From positions 40,701,165 through 40,765,164 of the forward strand of contig NC_087064.1 of NCBI RefSeq assembly GCF_963678635.1: a stretch of DNA of 64,000 bases, given 5' to 3'. Position 1 is the first letter of the stretch, and every line of letters begins with the position of its first letter. Positions 21,401 through 31,800 of this stretch are shown here, one piece after another. A model generated the notes under the pieces. That model worked only from the letters and a program-made list of their open reading frames with translations. It ran no database searches and was not told the origin of the DNA. The translations under genes were made by a program, and so were the position numbers. Origin of the DNA: Symsagittifera roscoffensis. Taxonomy: Eukaryota; Xenacoelomorpha; Acoela; Convolutidae.

Positions 21401-24010
21401 GACAACAGAGCGTTATCCTGGTTGAAAACCTACTCGATGGATCAGAGTTATATTGGTAGATGGATAGTAAGATTGGATGGCTACCATATGATAATCGAAC
21501 ATAGGATGCGTGATAAACACCAGAATGCTGACAGCCTCAGCAAGAAAACTGAGTTCTATGAAAGATTGGAGCAGAAGCAGGCCAATCAGGCGGAAATAGA
21601 GGGATTCTCGTTTCTGGACAAAGAAACTTATGAAGCGCTTCCCTTAACGAGATGGTTGGATAAGTCTGGACATCCAATTCCAGGGCACCCTGAGTTACCT
21701 GTAGAGAAAGCAGCCGAGATAAAGATCCTGTCCAAGGAGGACCCGGTCCCCTTGGATTTGTTGCTGCGCTCGAACCTGGTCCAGCAAGAACTCTCTCGCA
21801 TGAATATAAACAGCCTCTCATTATTGGATAAAACGGTGCAAGTCACACCACAAGTGATGCGGATGCTGGGTGGATTGTTAGAAAGAGAAGTGACCAGAGA
21901 TGACCCCGAGTGGACAGCAGCAGTGGCATCGCTAACAGTCAGTGAGAACCTAGAGAACAAGGTTTTGTCCGGTGAGTTCAGATGGATGCGAAGAAAGCAC
22001 AGACATGATCTGGAGGAGCGTGCAGTCTCCAGCACAACCTCTTCGACAGATTATAATTCAGGAAGCTCAGGAATGAACACCTATTCAGACAGGAATTCGA
22101 GCTCGGGATCAGAACTGTCAGAACTGGCGATACACACGCTACTAGTGGAAACTCGGGCAAGGGACCTGGACAGAGAGGTGTACCAGGATCCTGACAGCGA
22201 TCGCTACCTTATACCAAGCGAAAGAGTCTTTGACAACGCAGCGGATGACTTGGAGACAATAGCGGTATCGAAACGCTCGATAAGCCTATTGCCGCAGAAA
22301 GTGGTAGTCAGGACTGATCTTCTGCCGTTTGAACAAGAAATACAACCGTTGGCGAAGATTTGGTGCGTTAAGATGGAGGAAGACACACATCAACCCAACG
22401 AGCTGAATAGTCAGATGAGGGTCATGAAGACGTACTTGAAGGCGAGATACAGACTCTCGGACCTTCTAAGGGCGCAGAGAAATGATCGCATGACAAGCAA
22501 CCTGAAAAGGTGGATCGAGAATGGTTATCCGGGTAAAGGGGACCTCGAGGAAGATAGTTATCGCATCCTGAGACAATACTTCATGCAGAAGGAAGGGAGG
22601 TTATATTTGAACAAGGACGGGGTTGTGGCTTGCAAAAGAACGGAGGAAGACAGAGTCCTGTACAAGTATAACGCGATAGTATTACCGCAACTCTATCAGA
22701 CAGAACTATTATTCAGGTCACATTATCAAATGGGCCATCATGGGATCGACAAATTATATCAGAGGATCCTGAAGCGCTTTGAGTGGCCTGGGATGAAAAA
22801 GGCATGCGAGAAATGGGTAACAGCATGTCTGTCATGCCAACAGGTCAAGGATCCTAGGAAGTTGCGATTTCCTTTACAATCGATTGAGTCGTCTGAATTC
22901 AACGAGGTGGTGCAAATAGATCACCAAAAGATATGCATGACAGACAATGGTTACAATCAGGTGCTGGTCATGATAGATCATTTTACGAAGTATGCAGAGG
23001 CCGTGCCCTGCATAACTGCCTCGGCGGAAGAGACATGCGACCACCTGATCAATACGTGGATAGCAAGACATGGTTGTCCGATGACGTTTCAATCGGATAA
23101 TGGAACAGCTTTCGTAGGAGAGCTTACGAAAGAGCTTATGAGACGCTCACAGGTCGCTCAAGCTCATTCCACGACATACCACCCTCAAACGAAAGGCTTA
23201 GTGGAAAGATGCTGAGAGTATATTGTTCCAGGTACATGACCGATTGGGACAGGTACCTTCCACAGGTGATGGGAGCATATAACAGCACGCAACACCCCAC
23301 CACTGGAGTCAGTCCACACATGATGCTAACTGGACATGAAAAGTCCTTACCCTTAACCTTCTTCTACCCAGAATATGAGGGAAAGAAAACGTCCCCACAG
23401 GTCTACGTGAGGGATGTGATCAGACGCCAACAGGAGTTGAAGGATTTGTGTAGACGAAACACTCAGCAGGCACAGGCAAGGCAGAGGAAAAAATTCGACA
23501 AGAAAGCAGCTGGTGCAAAGGCTTACTCGGTGGGAGAATACGTATGGGTATTTCAGAACGTTATACCACCGAAAGGGACAAAGAAGCTTCTAAAAAAGTG
23601 GAGGGGACCCTTCATGATTACAGAGGTGCACCAGGAGGGACGCTTTTATAGACTGAGTACTGGCCGAGCCGCCCACTACGAGAACATCAAGCCACACAAT
23701 CCATCGACAGAAGACTGGTGTATACCTGCAGACATGGAAGAAGGGGATTATCTAATGATGGATCCTGCTTGTGAGGTCAATGAAAAAGGCACCAGGGAGA
23801 AGAACGATGGAAACGAAATCGTAGAGGAAGGTACGGATACACCGCTGGACCTGGATCCAAACGAACAGATCAAAGCGGACGATGAAACCTTACCCTACGC
23901 AGAAGAAGATTGGCAGGATCCCGAACAGATAGAGGTTCACGATACAGACTCGTCAGAGGGACGGGACGAGACCAAGAAAGAAATACAATCCTTACGGTGA
24001 CGACTTTGTA
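18420..24010 (+). pseudogene. pol: LTR-element pol: protease, RT, RNase H, integrase (broken)
   Basis: Same frame as gag, after one TGA. The protease active site Asp-Thr-Gly-Ala is at 19,287-19,298. RT covers about 20,330-20,900 with Tyr-Val-Asp-Asp at 20,742-20,753. RNase H is about 21,170-21,530. Integrase has an N-terminal His-His-Cys-Cys finger (about 22,730-22,850), catalytic Asp, Asp and Glu (about 22,918, 23,097 and 23,202), and a GPY/F-type tail (Arg-Gly-Pro-Phe near 23,606). The breaks are a TAA at 20,721-20,723, a one-base loss near 20,760, a deletion of about 20 bases beside the catalytic Glu near 23,207, and a frameshift near 23,950. The original would be one long gag-pol-macro frame. 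Confidence 0.92.
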
Positions 24011-25024
24011 GTGGATAGGATAGATCTAAAGAAAATAGTGGAGGAAGTAGTGGGTCTAGAAGAAATAACTGTGTCACAAGACATTGACATAGTCGATGAT
24101 CACAACGATGAGTGGGTTGACGACTGGTCGAAACCCGAGGTAGAATTCGACGATGAGCAACAGCAGTCATATGAACAAGACCTGACGAACCTGCGTGTCT
24201 TAGAGTGGCTGAATGAAACGACCTCGGATCCAGAGGAGACCAGCGTCATGATTCAAGACGTAGATCGTGAAAGCATGAAATACATCAAGACTGAACGAGA
24301 TGATCGTTCCTGGGCTGCCCAGGAAGGACGACTACTCATTCCAGCTTCTAACCTTGACTTGATACCCGGTATGCGATCGACGGGGACGTCGATGGATATT
24401 TTTGTCCGGGGATTGGGGGTAGGACTTACCCACACTGAAAACTTGATAATAAAAAAATTAAGAATAGCAAGAGAAACAGGAGACTTAGAAGCAGAAACAG
24501 GCGAAGAACCTAAGAAACCTGACATAGGCAGGGTAGTTGAGTCATATTTTAGTTTACCAAATGAATATTCTAGTAACATAATACTAACAGACAGTGATTT
24601 CATACTCACAAACAGAACATGTGCGATAGCGATCACCGCAGACATGAGTTTTAGGACAGCGCTAGCGGCAGATTTTAAGAGGGAATACAAAAACGTGGAA
24701 TTCCTTTGGAAGCAAAGACCAGGGATAGGGGGCGTAGCAGCCTTACCTCCGGCGGTGTCGCAGATGCCGGGAAAGTACTTATGCTTCTTGGTAACGAGGG
24801 CGACAGAGAAGCAGCACGTGGACCCAGAAAACCTAGTCTTGTCTTTGACGAGGCTGAGGGACTTCCTTGTGGAAATGAACGTGAAGGAGCTCTCGCTTCC
24901 AGTGTACGATCCAAACAGAGGAAGACTGCATCCTCGGGAATTGTACGCGCTTGTACACGTGATATTCTCTGATAGGAACATACTCGTATATCTACATAAG
25001 AAATATTACTTAAGTATAGGCTGA
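24011..25024 (+). CDS. Macro-domain-like region at the C-terminal end of pol
   Basis: 337 codons. The same frame is open upstream to about 23,955 and encodes the Tyr-Asn-Pro-Tyr-Gly-Asp-Asp block usual at the end of Gypsy integrases, so this is the continuation of pol after a frameshift. Residues about 188-328 follow the order of conserved blocks in TARG1/OARD1-type macro domains. These are a first strand with Leu-Thr-Asp-Ser-Asp, an Ala-Asp-Met-Ser segment, a Phe-Lys-Arg-Glu-Tyr helix, a Tyr-Leu-Cys-Phe-Leu-Val-Thr-Arg strand, a helix ending before Leu-Ser-Leu-Pro, and a final Ile-Leu-Val-Tyr strand. The Gly-Cys-Gly-Leu-Asp loop of active relatives is replaced by Tyr-Asp-Pro-Asn-Arg-Gly, so catalysis is doubtful and ADP-ribose binding unproven. 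The N-terminal 180 residues are acidic. Confidence 0.72.
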   Translation: MDRIDLKKIVEEVVGLEEITVSQDIDIVDDHNDEWVDDWSKPEVEFDDEQQQSYEQDLTNLRVLEWLNETTSDPEETSVMIQDVDRESMKYIKTERDDRSWAAQEGRLLIPASNLDLIPGMRSTGTSMDIFVRGLGVGLTHTENLIIKKLRIARETGDLEAETGEEPKKPDIGRVVESYFSLPNEYSSNIILTDSDFILTNRTCAIAITADMSFRTALAADFKREYKNVEFLWKQRPGIGGVAALPPAVSQMPGKYLCFLVTRATEKQHVDPENLVLSLTRLRDFLVEMNVKELSLPVYDPNRGRLHPRELYALVHVIFSDRNILVYLHKKYYLSIG

Positions 25025-25368
25025 GTGATGTGCGAGAGGGTGTTAGGCCAAAGACTAAGTTGTATGTAATATGTGATATGTGTGTTATGTTATAAATGTT
25101 AGGTGTTAGGTTATTAAGAATATGTTATTATCTTGGGAATAGATCCAAAGTTTGGACTGTCCAATTTTAGAAACCAGTTGATTTTAATAAATTTTAGGAT
25201 AAATATCTTTTTATCTGAACTGTCTTTAAGCAAATTTTAACGATATATGTTAAGGTGAAACAGACAAGTATGATATTTGTGACTTCTTTTCTAGATCCTG
25301 ATTGATCATTTAATAACTCACTTGAGTCAGATATCGAATCGAATCAAATCAAACTTGAAAAGAATAGA
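25025..25368 (+). other. Gap between pol-macro and the extra ORFs
   Basis: 344 AT-rich bases with repeated GTTAGG/TGTTAT words. A splice acceptor or internal promoter for the downstream ORFs could lie here, but I see no clear signal. Confidence 0.4.
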
Positions 25369-26292
25369 ATGGACAACTTCAACCTGGATGAATTGATGGA
25401 CCTGGCAGAGGCATATGTGGGACCGATGGTAGATGCGATCTATCGTCGGCTGATCGAACGAGACTTCGCTCTGGAGGACCCAGAGTTGGTCATGTTGCTG
25501 ACCGCCCTGATCAACATCTTGGGGAACGACAACCGTGGGGACCGCCCCACGGAAGTCCTGTTGATGGCAGCATATGGAGAAAGAGGAGTACTAGACCGCC
25601 CGAACATGAGAGTGATGAGGTGGAGAAACGGGGCTCTCTCAGGGAGTGACTTGTCGAATGAGCCTGGATTGGGAATTTCTAGGACTTACCAACCAGGTGA
25701 GATGCCAATGCCCTCTAAGCCTAAACCTGGGCTGACGAGAATGCATCGGGAGATGAACAGCGAGGCGACCTCGTCTGGTTCACCACTGAGAGCAGCTGTG
25801 CCACCAAAAAGGGCGAAAGTAGCACAGAAGGTTCAGACGAACCAAACCATACAAGATCTAGACGAGATGAACGATCAGCTGAGAAGTAAGAAGAAGGAGC
25901 TGGACGAGATGACCAAAAGCATGCTCCAGATGGAGGAAGATCGGGACATGTGGAGAAAGTTGTTTGAAGACTGCAACAAAAAGCAGGGTCAAGAGATTGA
26001 GCGCTTAAGGCAGGAATACAAAGAGCGATCGGAGCAGGTGGCGTTGACAACGGCCGTAGAGAAAGTGATACCTGCAAGGGATATTCCTCGTGGGCAGTCC
26101 CCGATGGAGCTCTTGACGCCTCGAGAAATGAGTCAAACAACGGAGACACGACTCCCAGCAGAGACAAATCGAGTAACAATCCCGGATCCTAGTGACACCT
26201 TGGGTGATCCCGTCGTAGAACAGACAGTGAGGAAGCTGATAGAGACAGCTGGAGATTGGTCGCTAACAAGAATGCACCAGGTTCCGGGGTGA
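25369..26292 (+). CDS. Extra ORF 1: coiled-coil protein of unknown function
   Basis: 307 codons from an ATG, uninterrupted. Residues 1-60 are acidic and probably helical. A Ser/Pro/Lys linker follows. Residues about 160-225 are strongly charged with heptad-like Leu/Met spacing, predicting a coiled coil. The C-terminus is Thr/Pro-rich. It ends inside the next ORF (37-base overlap, different frame), so the two are probably translated from one RNA. A structural role is possible but unproven. Confidence 0.65.
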   Translation: MDNFNLDELMDLAEAYVGPMVDAIYRRLIERDFALEDPELVMLLTALINILGNDNRGDRPTEVLLMAAYGERGVLDRPNMRVMRWRNGALSGSDLSNEPGLGISRTYQPGEMPMPSKPKPGLTRMHREMNSEATSSGSPLRAAVPPKRAKVAQKVQTNQTIQDLDEMNDQLRSKKKELDEMTKSMLQMEEDRDMWRKLFEDCNKKQGQEIERLRQEYKERSEQVALTTAVEKVIPARDIPRGQSPMELLTPREMSQTTETRLPAETNRVTIPDPSDTLGDPVVEQTVRKLIETAGDWSLTRMHQVPG

Positions 26293-28874
26293 CTGCACCC
26301 TATGGAACGATTGATGATACGGGCAGAGTACAACTCTCCCAGACCGTGATTAGACAAGGGATAAGTAACGTGACACCGCTCATGGGGAGCTCGAGAATCC
26401 CAGAGAGGAAAGTACGAAAGATGCCAGCGAAGAAAGTGTCTCGCATAATAGACGTGCAGAAGAATAATCAATTGAAATATAATTTCACGGGAGTTCCGGA
26501 GACAGATCCGAGGGCCTGCTTCAATCGAGCTACCTGGAGCGCGGCTGTGAACCTGCAGCAACCACCACTCGGGACATCTCATCTGATATTGGGAGACAGC
26601 TTAGTCAGAGTGCTGTCGAATTTGAGGACCTCGTGGGTCACCACGGTGATGGCCTTTGGAGGCGCGACGATAGCCCAATTATATCGGAAGGTAGAACTGA
26701 TGAATCCAGGGAAGATTCCCAATGTGATGATCTTAGTTGGGACGAATGACATCTCCAGAGGTTCAGACGAGCAGGAAGCACTGTGGGAGTCAATGATGGT
26801 GTGTTTGTTTACTACTCTCTGGCAGAAATTCAGTTGCGCGGTACTGACCGTTTGCACTGTGCCAATGAACGCGAGAAGCCTGACAGCATCAGGAAGAAGG
26901 CACAACGAGGGAGTCATAAGATGGAACAACATCTTGAGGAACCTAGCAAATCGAAATGCCGGAAGAATGATCCTCATGGACATTGAACATGAGTTGAGAG
27001 CCATGGATCAGGCCAGACTGACCACGGATGGCATCCACTTCGACAGTATCGAAGGACAAGCTTGGTTGAATCGAGTCTTCCAAGAACGGTTGGATGAGCT
27101 GGAAGCAGAACTATTTGACACAGGAGTGCTGAAGGAAGAGGGAACGGTGAGTGATGCGGTGATTACCACATTTGTGCCTCCTAGCCTGGAAACACGCTTG
27201 GGTACGGTCCCGGCCGTCACGAATTACCGGCAACAAAGCTCCAGCGAACCAGGTCGAAGAACAGACGTACAGGATCGGTTGGGAGAAGCACCGATGAGGA
27301 GGACTATTCATCCTAGGAGAAGAATAGGACCTGTCAACCAACCAATCGAAGAGGCAGCAGGCACATCTAGATCGGACACTAGATCGGAGACGACGAGTAC
27401 CAGTCGAGAGGAGAGACCGAGCAGAGGCTCATTGTTGTGGTCGAGATCCATACCGTCTCCCTGGCATATATACAAAGACGAACTAATGAAGCTGGATCTC
27501 CAGAGAGAAAGCTTCATCGAAGATGCGAGGAGGATGCTGAATGGAGCGACGCTATCCGTAAACAGATTGTACTCAATAACCGGCGTAGACTGGTTGATAG
27601 CCGCTAGCAGAAATTTCAGCTCCACGACGGCCTTCAGATTTGCTGATTTGGAGGGACTGCCCTCTAACAACACGATGGGACCAGTGAATGCGAGACCGTT
27701 GCAAGATGTGAGATTGAACCATGATGAGGGGAATCGTGAAGAGAGACCAGGAAGATTTCTGACGGCGAGAGCGCCGATTGGACAACACGTGAAGATATTT
27801 AGGCAGCTGACGACACCACCTGGCCATGTGAAGGAGAGAGTGTACCCAAAACTAGTGAACCAAGATGGTGATGCCCAGAGATATGGCGGATTGACAGCGA
27901 TAAAGAAAGATGAGACCATCTTCGCCGCCTATGACAAATCAGAGATGAGGAAGGCCAAGATTATGGTAGTAGCGAATTCAGAGTTCGTGTACACCTCCAA
28001 GTCTTTGTTTTGGCCGGACGTCATAATGTTGGCCGCGGTTGACCTAGACCTATTGCAATCAGTATCTTTGGCTATAGGGGTACAAAGGCAGACAGACATG
28101 AGACCAATTACGATTGTGTTTGCTGGCATCAATGACCATCTACACAGTAGAGGTTTTCTGAGCAGGCTCAGAGATCCTACAACAGCAGAAAACGCAGTAT
28201 GGCCAGCGATAAAAGACATCCTGGAGTCGATGGGTGAAGTGGTGGACGCGACGAAGGAGGGGTCATTCAATAAAGTGGCATTGAGAGTAGTATTTGCGCT
28301 GTCTCCGGGATATGCACATCTCCCGGATGGACTGAAATTTGTGTATGCAATGGTAGCCTTACTTTCGGAAGGAAAATATGATGTGATCATATCAGCCCCG
28401 AATCGCATGATAGAAATGGAGAACCTGAGGCCACTTAAGGCTGAACTGCCTGCAGTATGGTCAGATATCTCAAACGCGATGAGAGGATTCAAGGACCACG
28501 CGCTACACATGTTAGTGTTGGACGAAGTGCTGGGGTTGGAACTGTCCAATTTCAGTCGACAACTCAAACTGAAACCGGGAATAGACGACGACCATCGAGT
28601 GATCACGGCAATGTCCAACGACTTATGGTTCCGAGCAATGGAAGTGGCAAGTGAAGACACAAGAAGAAAAAATTCACTAGAGACGAGAGCTCATCTGGAG
28701 GCGATGGTTCTGAGAACCAAGCCGGAAGCCAACCAGTGGCTACACCTGAACCCTACAGTAGCAGCATTGGGTGCAGATGCTTTTCAGCAAGGCCCCGTAA
28801 TGATCACGAAGATACATGCCTACTTGTTCAAAGGAGGTGAACCTGGCGGAAAATGCCGGACAAAAGACCGCTGA
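26256..28874 (+). CDS. Extra ORF 2: SGNH/GDSL hydrolase with a second SGNH-like region
   Basis: 872 codons. The SGNH hydrolase signature is complete. It has Leu-Gly-Asp-Ser (catalytic Ser115), a Gly pair at 135-136, Gly-Thr-Asn-Asp (Asn164), and Asp-Gly-Ile-His (Asp258, His261). This family comprises esterases and lipases acting on acyl or acetyl groups. A Ser/Arg-rich linker follows (about 310-395). A second region (about 565-720) repeats the layout without catalytic residues: Val-Ala-Asn-Ser-Glu-Phe at 572-577 and Phe-Ala-Gly-Ile-Asn-Asp at 622-627. The ORF starts inside extra ORF 1. The first listed start may be late, since the frame is open slightly upstream. It overlaps extra ORF 3 at its end and probably continues into it. 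Confidence 0.8.
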   Translation: MVANKNAPGSGVTAPYGTIDDTGRVQLSQTVIRQGISNVTPLMGSSRIPERKVRKMPAKKVSRIIDVQKNNQLKYNFTGVPETDPRACFNRATWSAAVNLQQPPLGTSHLILGDSLVRVLSNLRTSWVTTVMAFGGATIAQLYRKVELMNPGKIPNVMILVGTNDISRGSDEQEALWESMMVCLFTTLWQKFSCAVLTVCTVPMNARSLTASGRRHNEGVIRWNNILRNLANRNAGRMILMDIEHELRAMDQARLTTDGIHFDSIEGQAWLNRVFQERLDELEAELFDTGVLKEEGTVSDAVITTFVPPSLETRLGTVPAVTNYRQQSSSEPGRRTDVQDRLGEAPMRRTIHPRRRIGPVNQPIEEAAGTSRSDTRSETTSTSREERPSRGSLLWSRSIPSPWHIYKDELMKLDLQRESFIEDARRMLNGATLSVNRLYSITGVDWLIAASRNFSSTTAFRFADLEGLPSNNTMGPVNARPLQDVRLNHDEGNREERPGRFLTARAPIGQHVKIFRQLTTPPGHVKERVYPKLVNQDGDAQRYGGLTAIKKDETIFAAYDKSEMRKAKIMVVANSEFVYTSKSLFWPDVIMLAAVDLDLLQSVSLAIGVQRQTDMRPITIVFAGINDHLHSRGFLSRLRDPTTAENAVWPAIKDILESMGEVVDATKEGSFNKVALRVVFALSPGYAHLPDGLKFVYAMVALLSEGKYDVIISAPNRMIEMENLRPLKAELPAVWSDISNAMRGFKDHALHMLVLDEVLGLELSNFSRQLKLKPGIDDDHRVITAMSNDLWFRAMEVASEDTRRKNSLETRAHLEAMVLRTKPEANQWLHLNPTVAALGADAFQQGPVMITKIHAYLFKGGEPGGKCRTKDR

Positions 28875-31800
28875 GTTTGTGAACAGAATGTGTCAGATTA
28901 CTCTGGAAACCTTCTGGACCCAGGAAGTGAAAGGACAGGAGGGATTTGAAAGGACAGACAGCATGCTAGAAGGGTTGGGAGCCGGATGGACCGCGTCCTT
29001 CTTGGCAAAAGTTTACCCGAAAGTCTCGCACTATTTGATAAAGGAATTCTTCCAAGCAGTAGTGAGAGTATCGATGGTGGAACTAATAGCCTTGTTCGTG
29101 ACATTTGGAGCGGAGAATTTCGTGAAAGGACCGGTGATACTGCTCACCGATGGAATACAGAACCTGCGGCTAGATGGACTTCTGACATTGATCGCAATTA
29201 CCCACGGAAACTTGGGAGGACTAATGAAACTGGCACGTTGTCCAGAGCAGATGAAAGAGAGAGTGAGGAACTTGGACATGAAGAAATCCACGGACTCGTG
29301 GAACAAAATAAGAGACCTGAGACACACTCTTATCCAATATCTCTTGCAGCAAAATCGCTTTGGAACGGGAGAAGACGAGACGATTGAAAGAGAGGAAGAT
29401 GTTAGACGACATGTTGGAGGCATGCCGCTATTAACGGATCTGAGCTTGGCTATGAGAACCGATCCCTTGGCGCTGATCAGAGGAGTCACGGAGTTCGTGA
29501 CAGTGATCTATGGACCAGCAGTCACGTTTGCGTTCCCTGACGTTAAAGTGGAAGCATATAGGAGGTCGGTGCTGCACCTGAACCTCATATCGGCAGTGGA
29601 CGGTAGTACACTGAACTGGTGTGAGCAGCACACATTGCGGGAGCTCATGAGTGAAGATCTGTTATTTGCGAAAATATCGGAGCCAGAGATGACAGTCATC
29701 AATTTTGACGATCACTTCCGTGACCGCATGGGAGAAGTAGAAAGAGGACACATCGAGGTGTTTCCAAAGCTTTGGAATCTGAGACCCTATGACAAAACGA
29801 ATGGTGAAATAACCAGAGTACCTCGTCTCACTGCAGCATATCACAAAGTGAGAGAAGAGACGAAGGACTGGGGCGATTACAAGAAGCTACCGGAGGCAAT
29901 CCCTGAATTCCCTCTGATAAGAAGGATGTTGCTCGGAGCAGTCTCCGTGTTACAAACTCCTAGGTTGAGAGCATTCGAAACCAATGAAAGGAGAGTAGGG
30001 AATTTCTCGGGAACGATGGATCCATACTTCGTGGGGAGGGATGCCGCCGTGTTACAGTACACACGATTTGCATACACGGATCAAGCGACGAGAAGGCGAA
30101 TAAGCAACGCCGCTACTCCCAAGCCTGGAAGATTTGATGAGGAATGGAAGGGATTAGGCTTAGCTCCGATGAGAATGAGAGGAAGGACAGAATTGCCTGA
30201 AGCCTCATTAATCCTGACTAGCGTAAAACAGGAGATGAAAGTGGGAGGAGTACTGCAGACGAGAACCTTCCTAGCACCCTTCGGCTGCGAAGAAATCAAA
30301 AGAGGAAGAGGAGAAGAGGAAGATAAATCGGCCGGTACACTGCTCATACCGAAATTCCAGGAAGAAGCCGACGATGACGAACAAGGACCATCGAGCCCGA
30401 ACAAAGATAGGTCAGAAAGAAATGACGGACAGGGTGGAAGTCGTCAAACCGAAGAACCCATGCAACAAGATCAAGCTGGTGGGGAAGACGACAGGGCATC
30501 GACAGGAGGAACATCCAGCCTGGATTTCAATATCTTCAGTGATCTTGAGAACAATGCAGATACGTTGGAAACGACTGAGCCAGCGGATGAAGGCATCTCG
30601 ACACTGGAGCCTCCGTCAGCCTTTATGGAAATGAAACGGAATTTGCCGGAGAGCAGCTCTCCTGGCAATTCAAGAAATAACGACCAGAGAATCCTCATGG
30701 AATCACCTCGGAGGAGAAGAATAGAGGCCTCAGCCAGAGTACCTTTCTTGGGAACACTGCCCGAAGAAGAATGGGAAGTACATCACCGAGACCACGAGAG
30801 TAGGACGGGATGTAAGCTGGACAGAGTGGCGTTTATGGAAGAAGTCTGGACCGTGGTTCAAAGCTATGGGACCCAGTCTATTCTGAAAACGGGTCTCAAC
30901 CAACCCTTGATGAGAGAGGTACTTGACAAGCTTGATGAGTGTGAAGGGAGACTGAGTGAGTTGTTGATCGACTCAGCCACTGATGAGAGTGAAGCGAATT
31001 CTCCCATCAAGATGACACCGCAGGACGATGAAGGAGAGGTGGTGTACCTGTCAAGAACCAGGAGAGGGACGATGCGATCAAAAATGGTGATTGATAAAAT
31101 CAATGCGATGAAAATGAAGTTAGGCAGCAGAGTGATGCCGAGGAGAATTGGAAAGACGAAAGTGGATTCAGAAATATCGATGAAAGCTGGTAACTCAGCG
31201 AAAAGGAAGCGAGTCGAGGAGGTCATGGATTTGGGGCAAGGTGATTATCAATTGTCTGGCACAGATAGAATATTAACTGATATAGCGATGGTGCCACCCA
31301 TTCTCATGGCGGGGATAAAGTCAACCGGTTATAAATCCAAAAGGAGTGACCGCACTCTGACTGGAGCAACCTTAGAAATGGAAATACTCAGCCAATGTGG
31401 AGAGAGCAAAATGAGGGACTTCAAGCCATCTCCCATGAATCATGGAAAGGGAAGTGTTGCAGGACAACTAACACCAGTGGAATACAACCGACTAACAGTG
31501 TCGGAGACAGTGTCGATAGATGAACCCACCGGTGGATACATGGAGATGTTGGAATACCGAAACTCGGCTAGAGGGTATGTAATGGCCCTGGAAGACGAAA
31601 AAGCTATGGAGGGTTATCTGGAAACAAGGTTGCAAGGCACCACCCTCAAGCAGAAGGCGTATGGAACTTTGGCGTCGTCTGACGTACAGGCGGAAACGAT
31701 CGAGCAGTTAGTGAGCCTTCCATGGAAAGCAGTAGTATTGAGGTATTTCGAAGAAGAAATGAGGACTACGCCAAGAATACATGCTCTCGTGGCAGTACCT

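Noticed and set aside
24253-24981. 242-codon minus-strand open stretch opposite the macro-like ORF
   Set aside because: It is a shadow of the plus-strand frame, as are similar long minus-strand stretches across 16,000-34,000.
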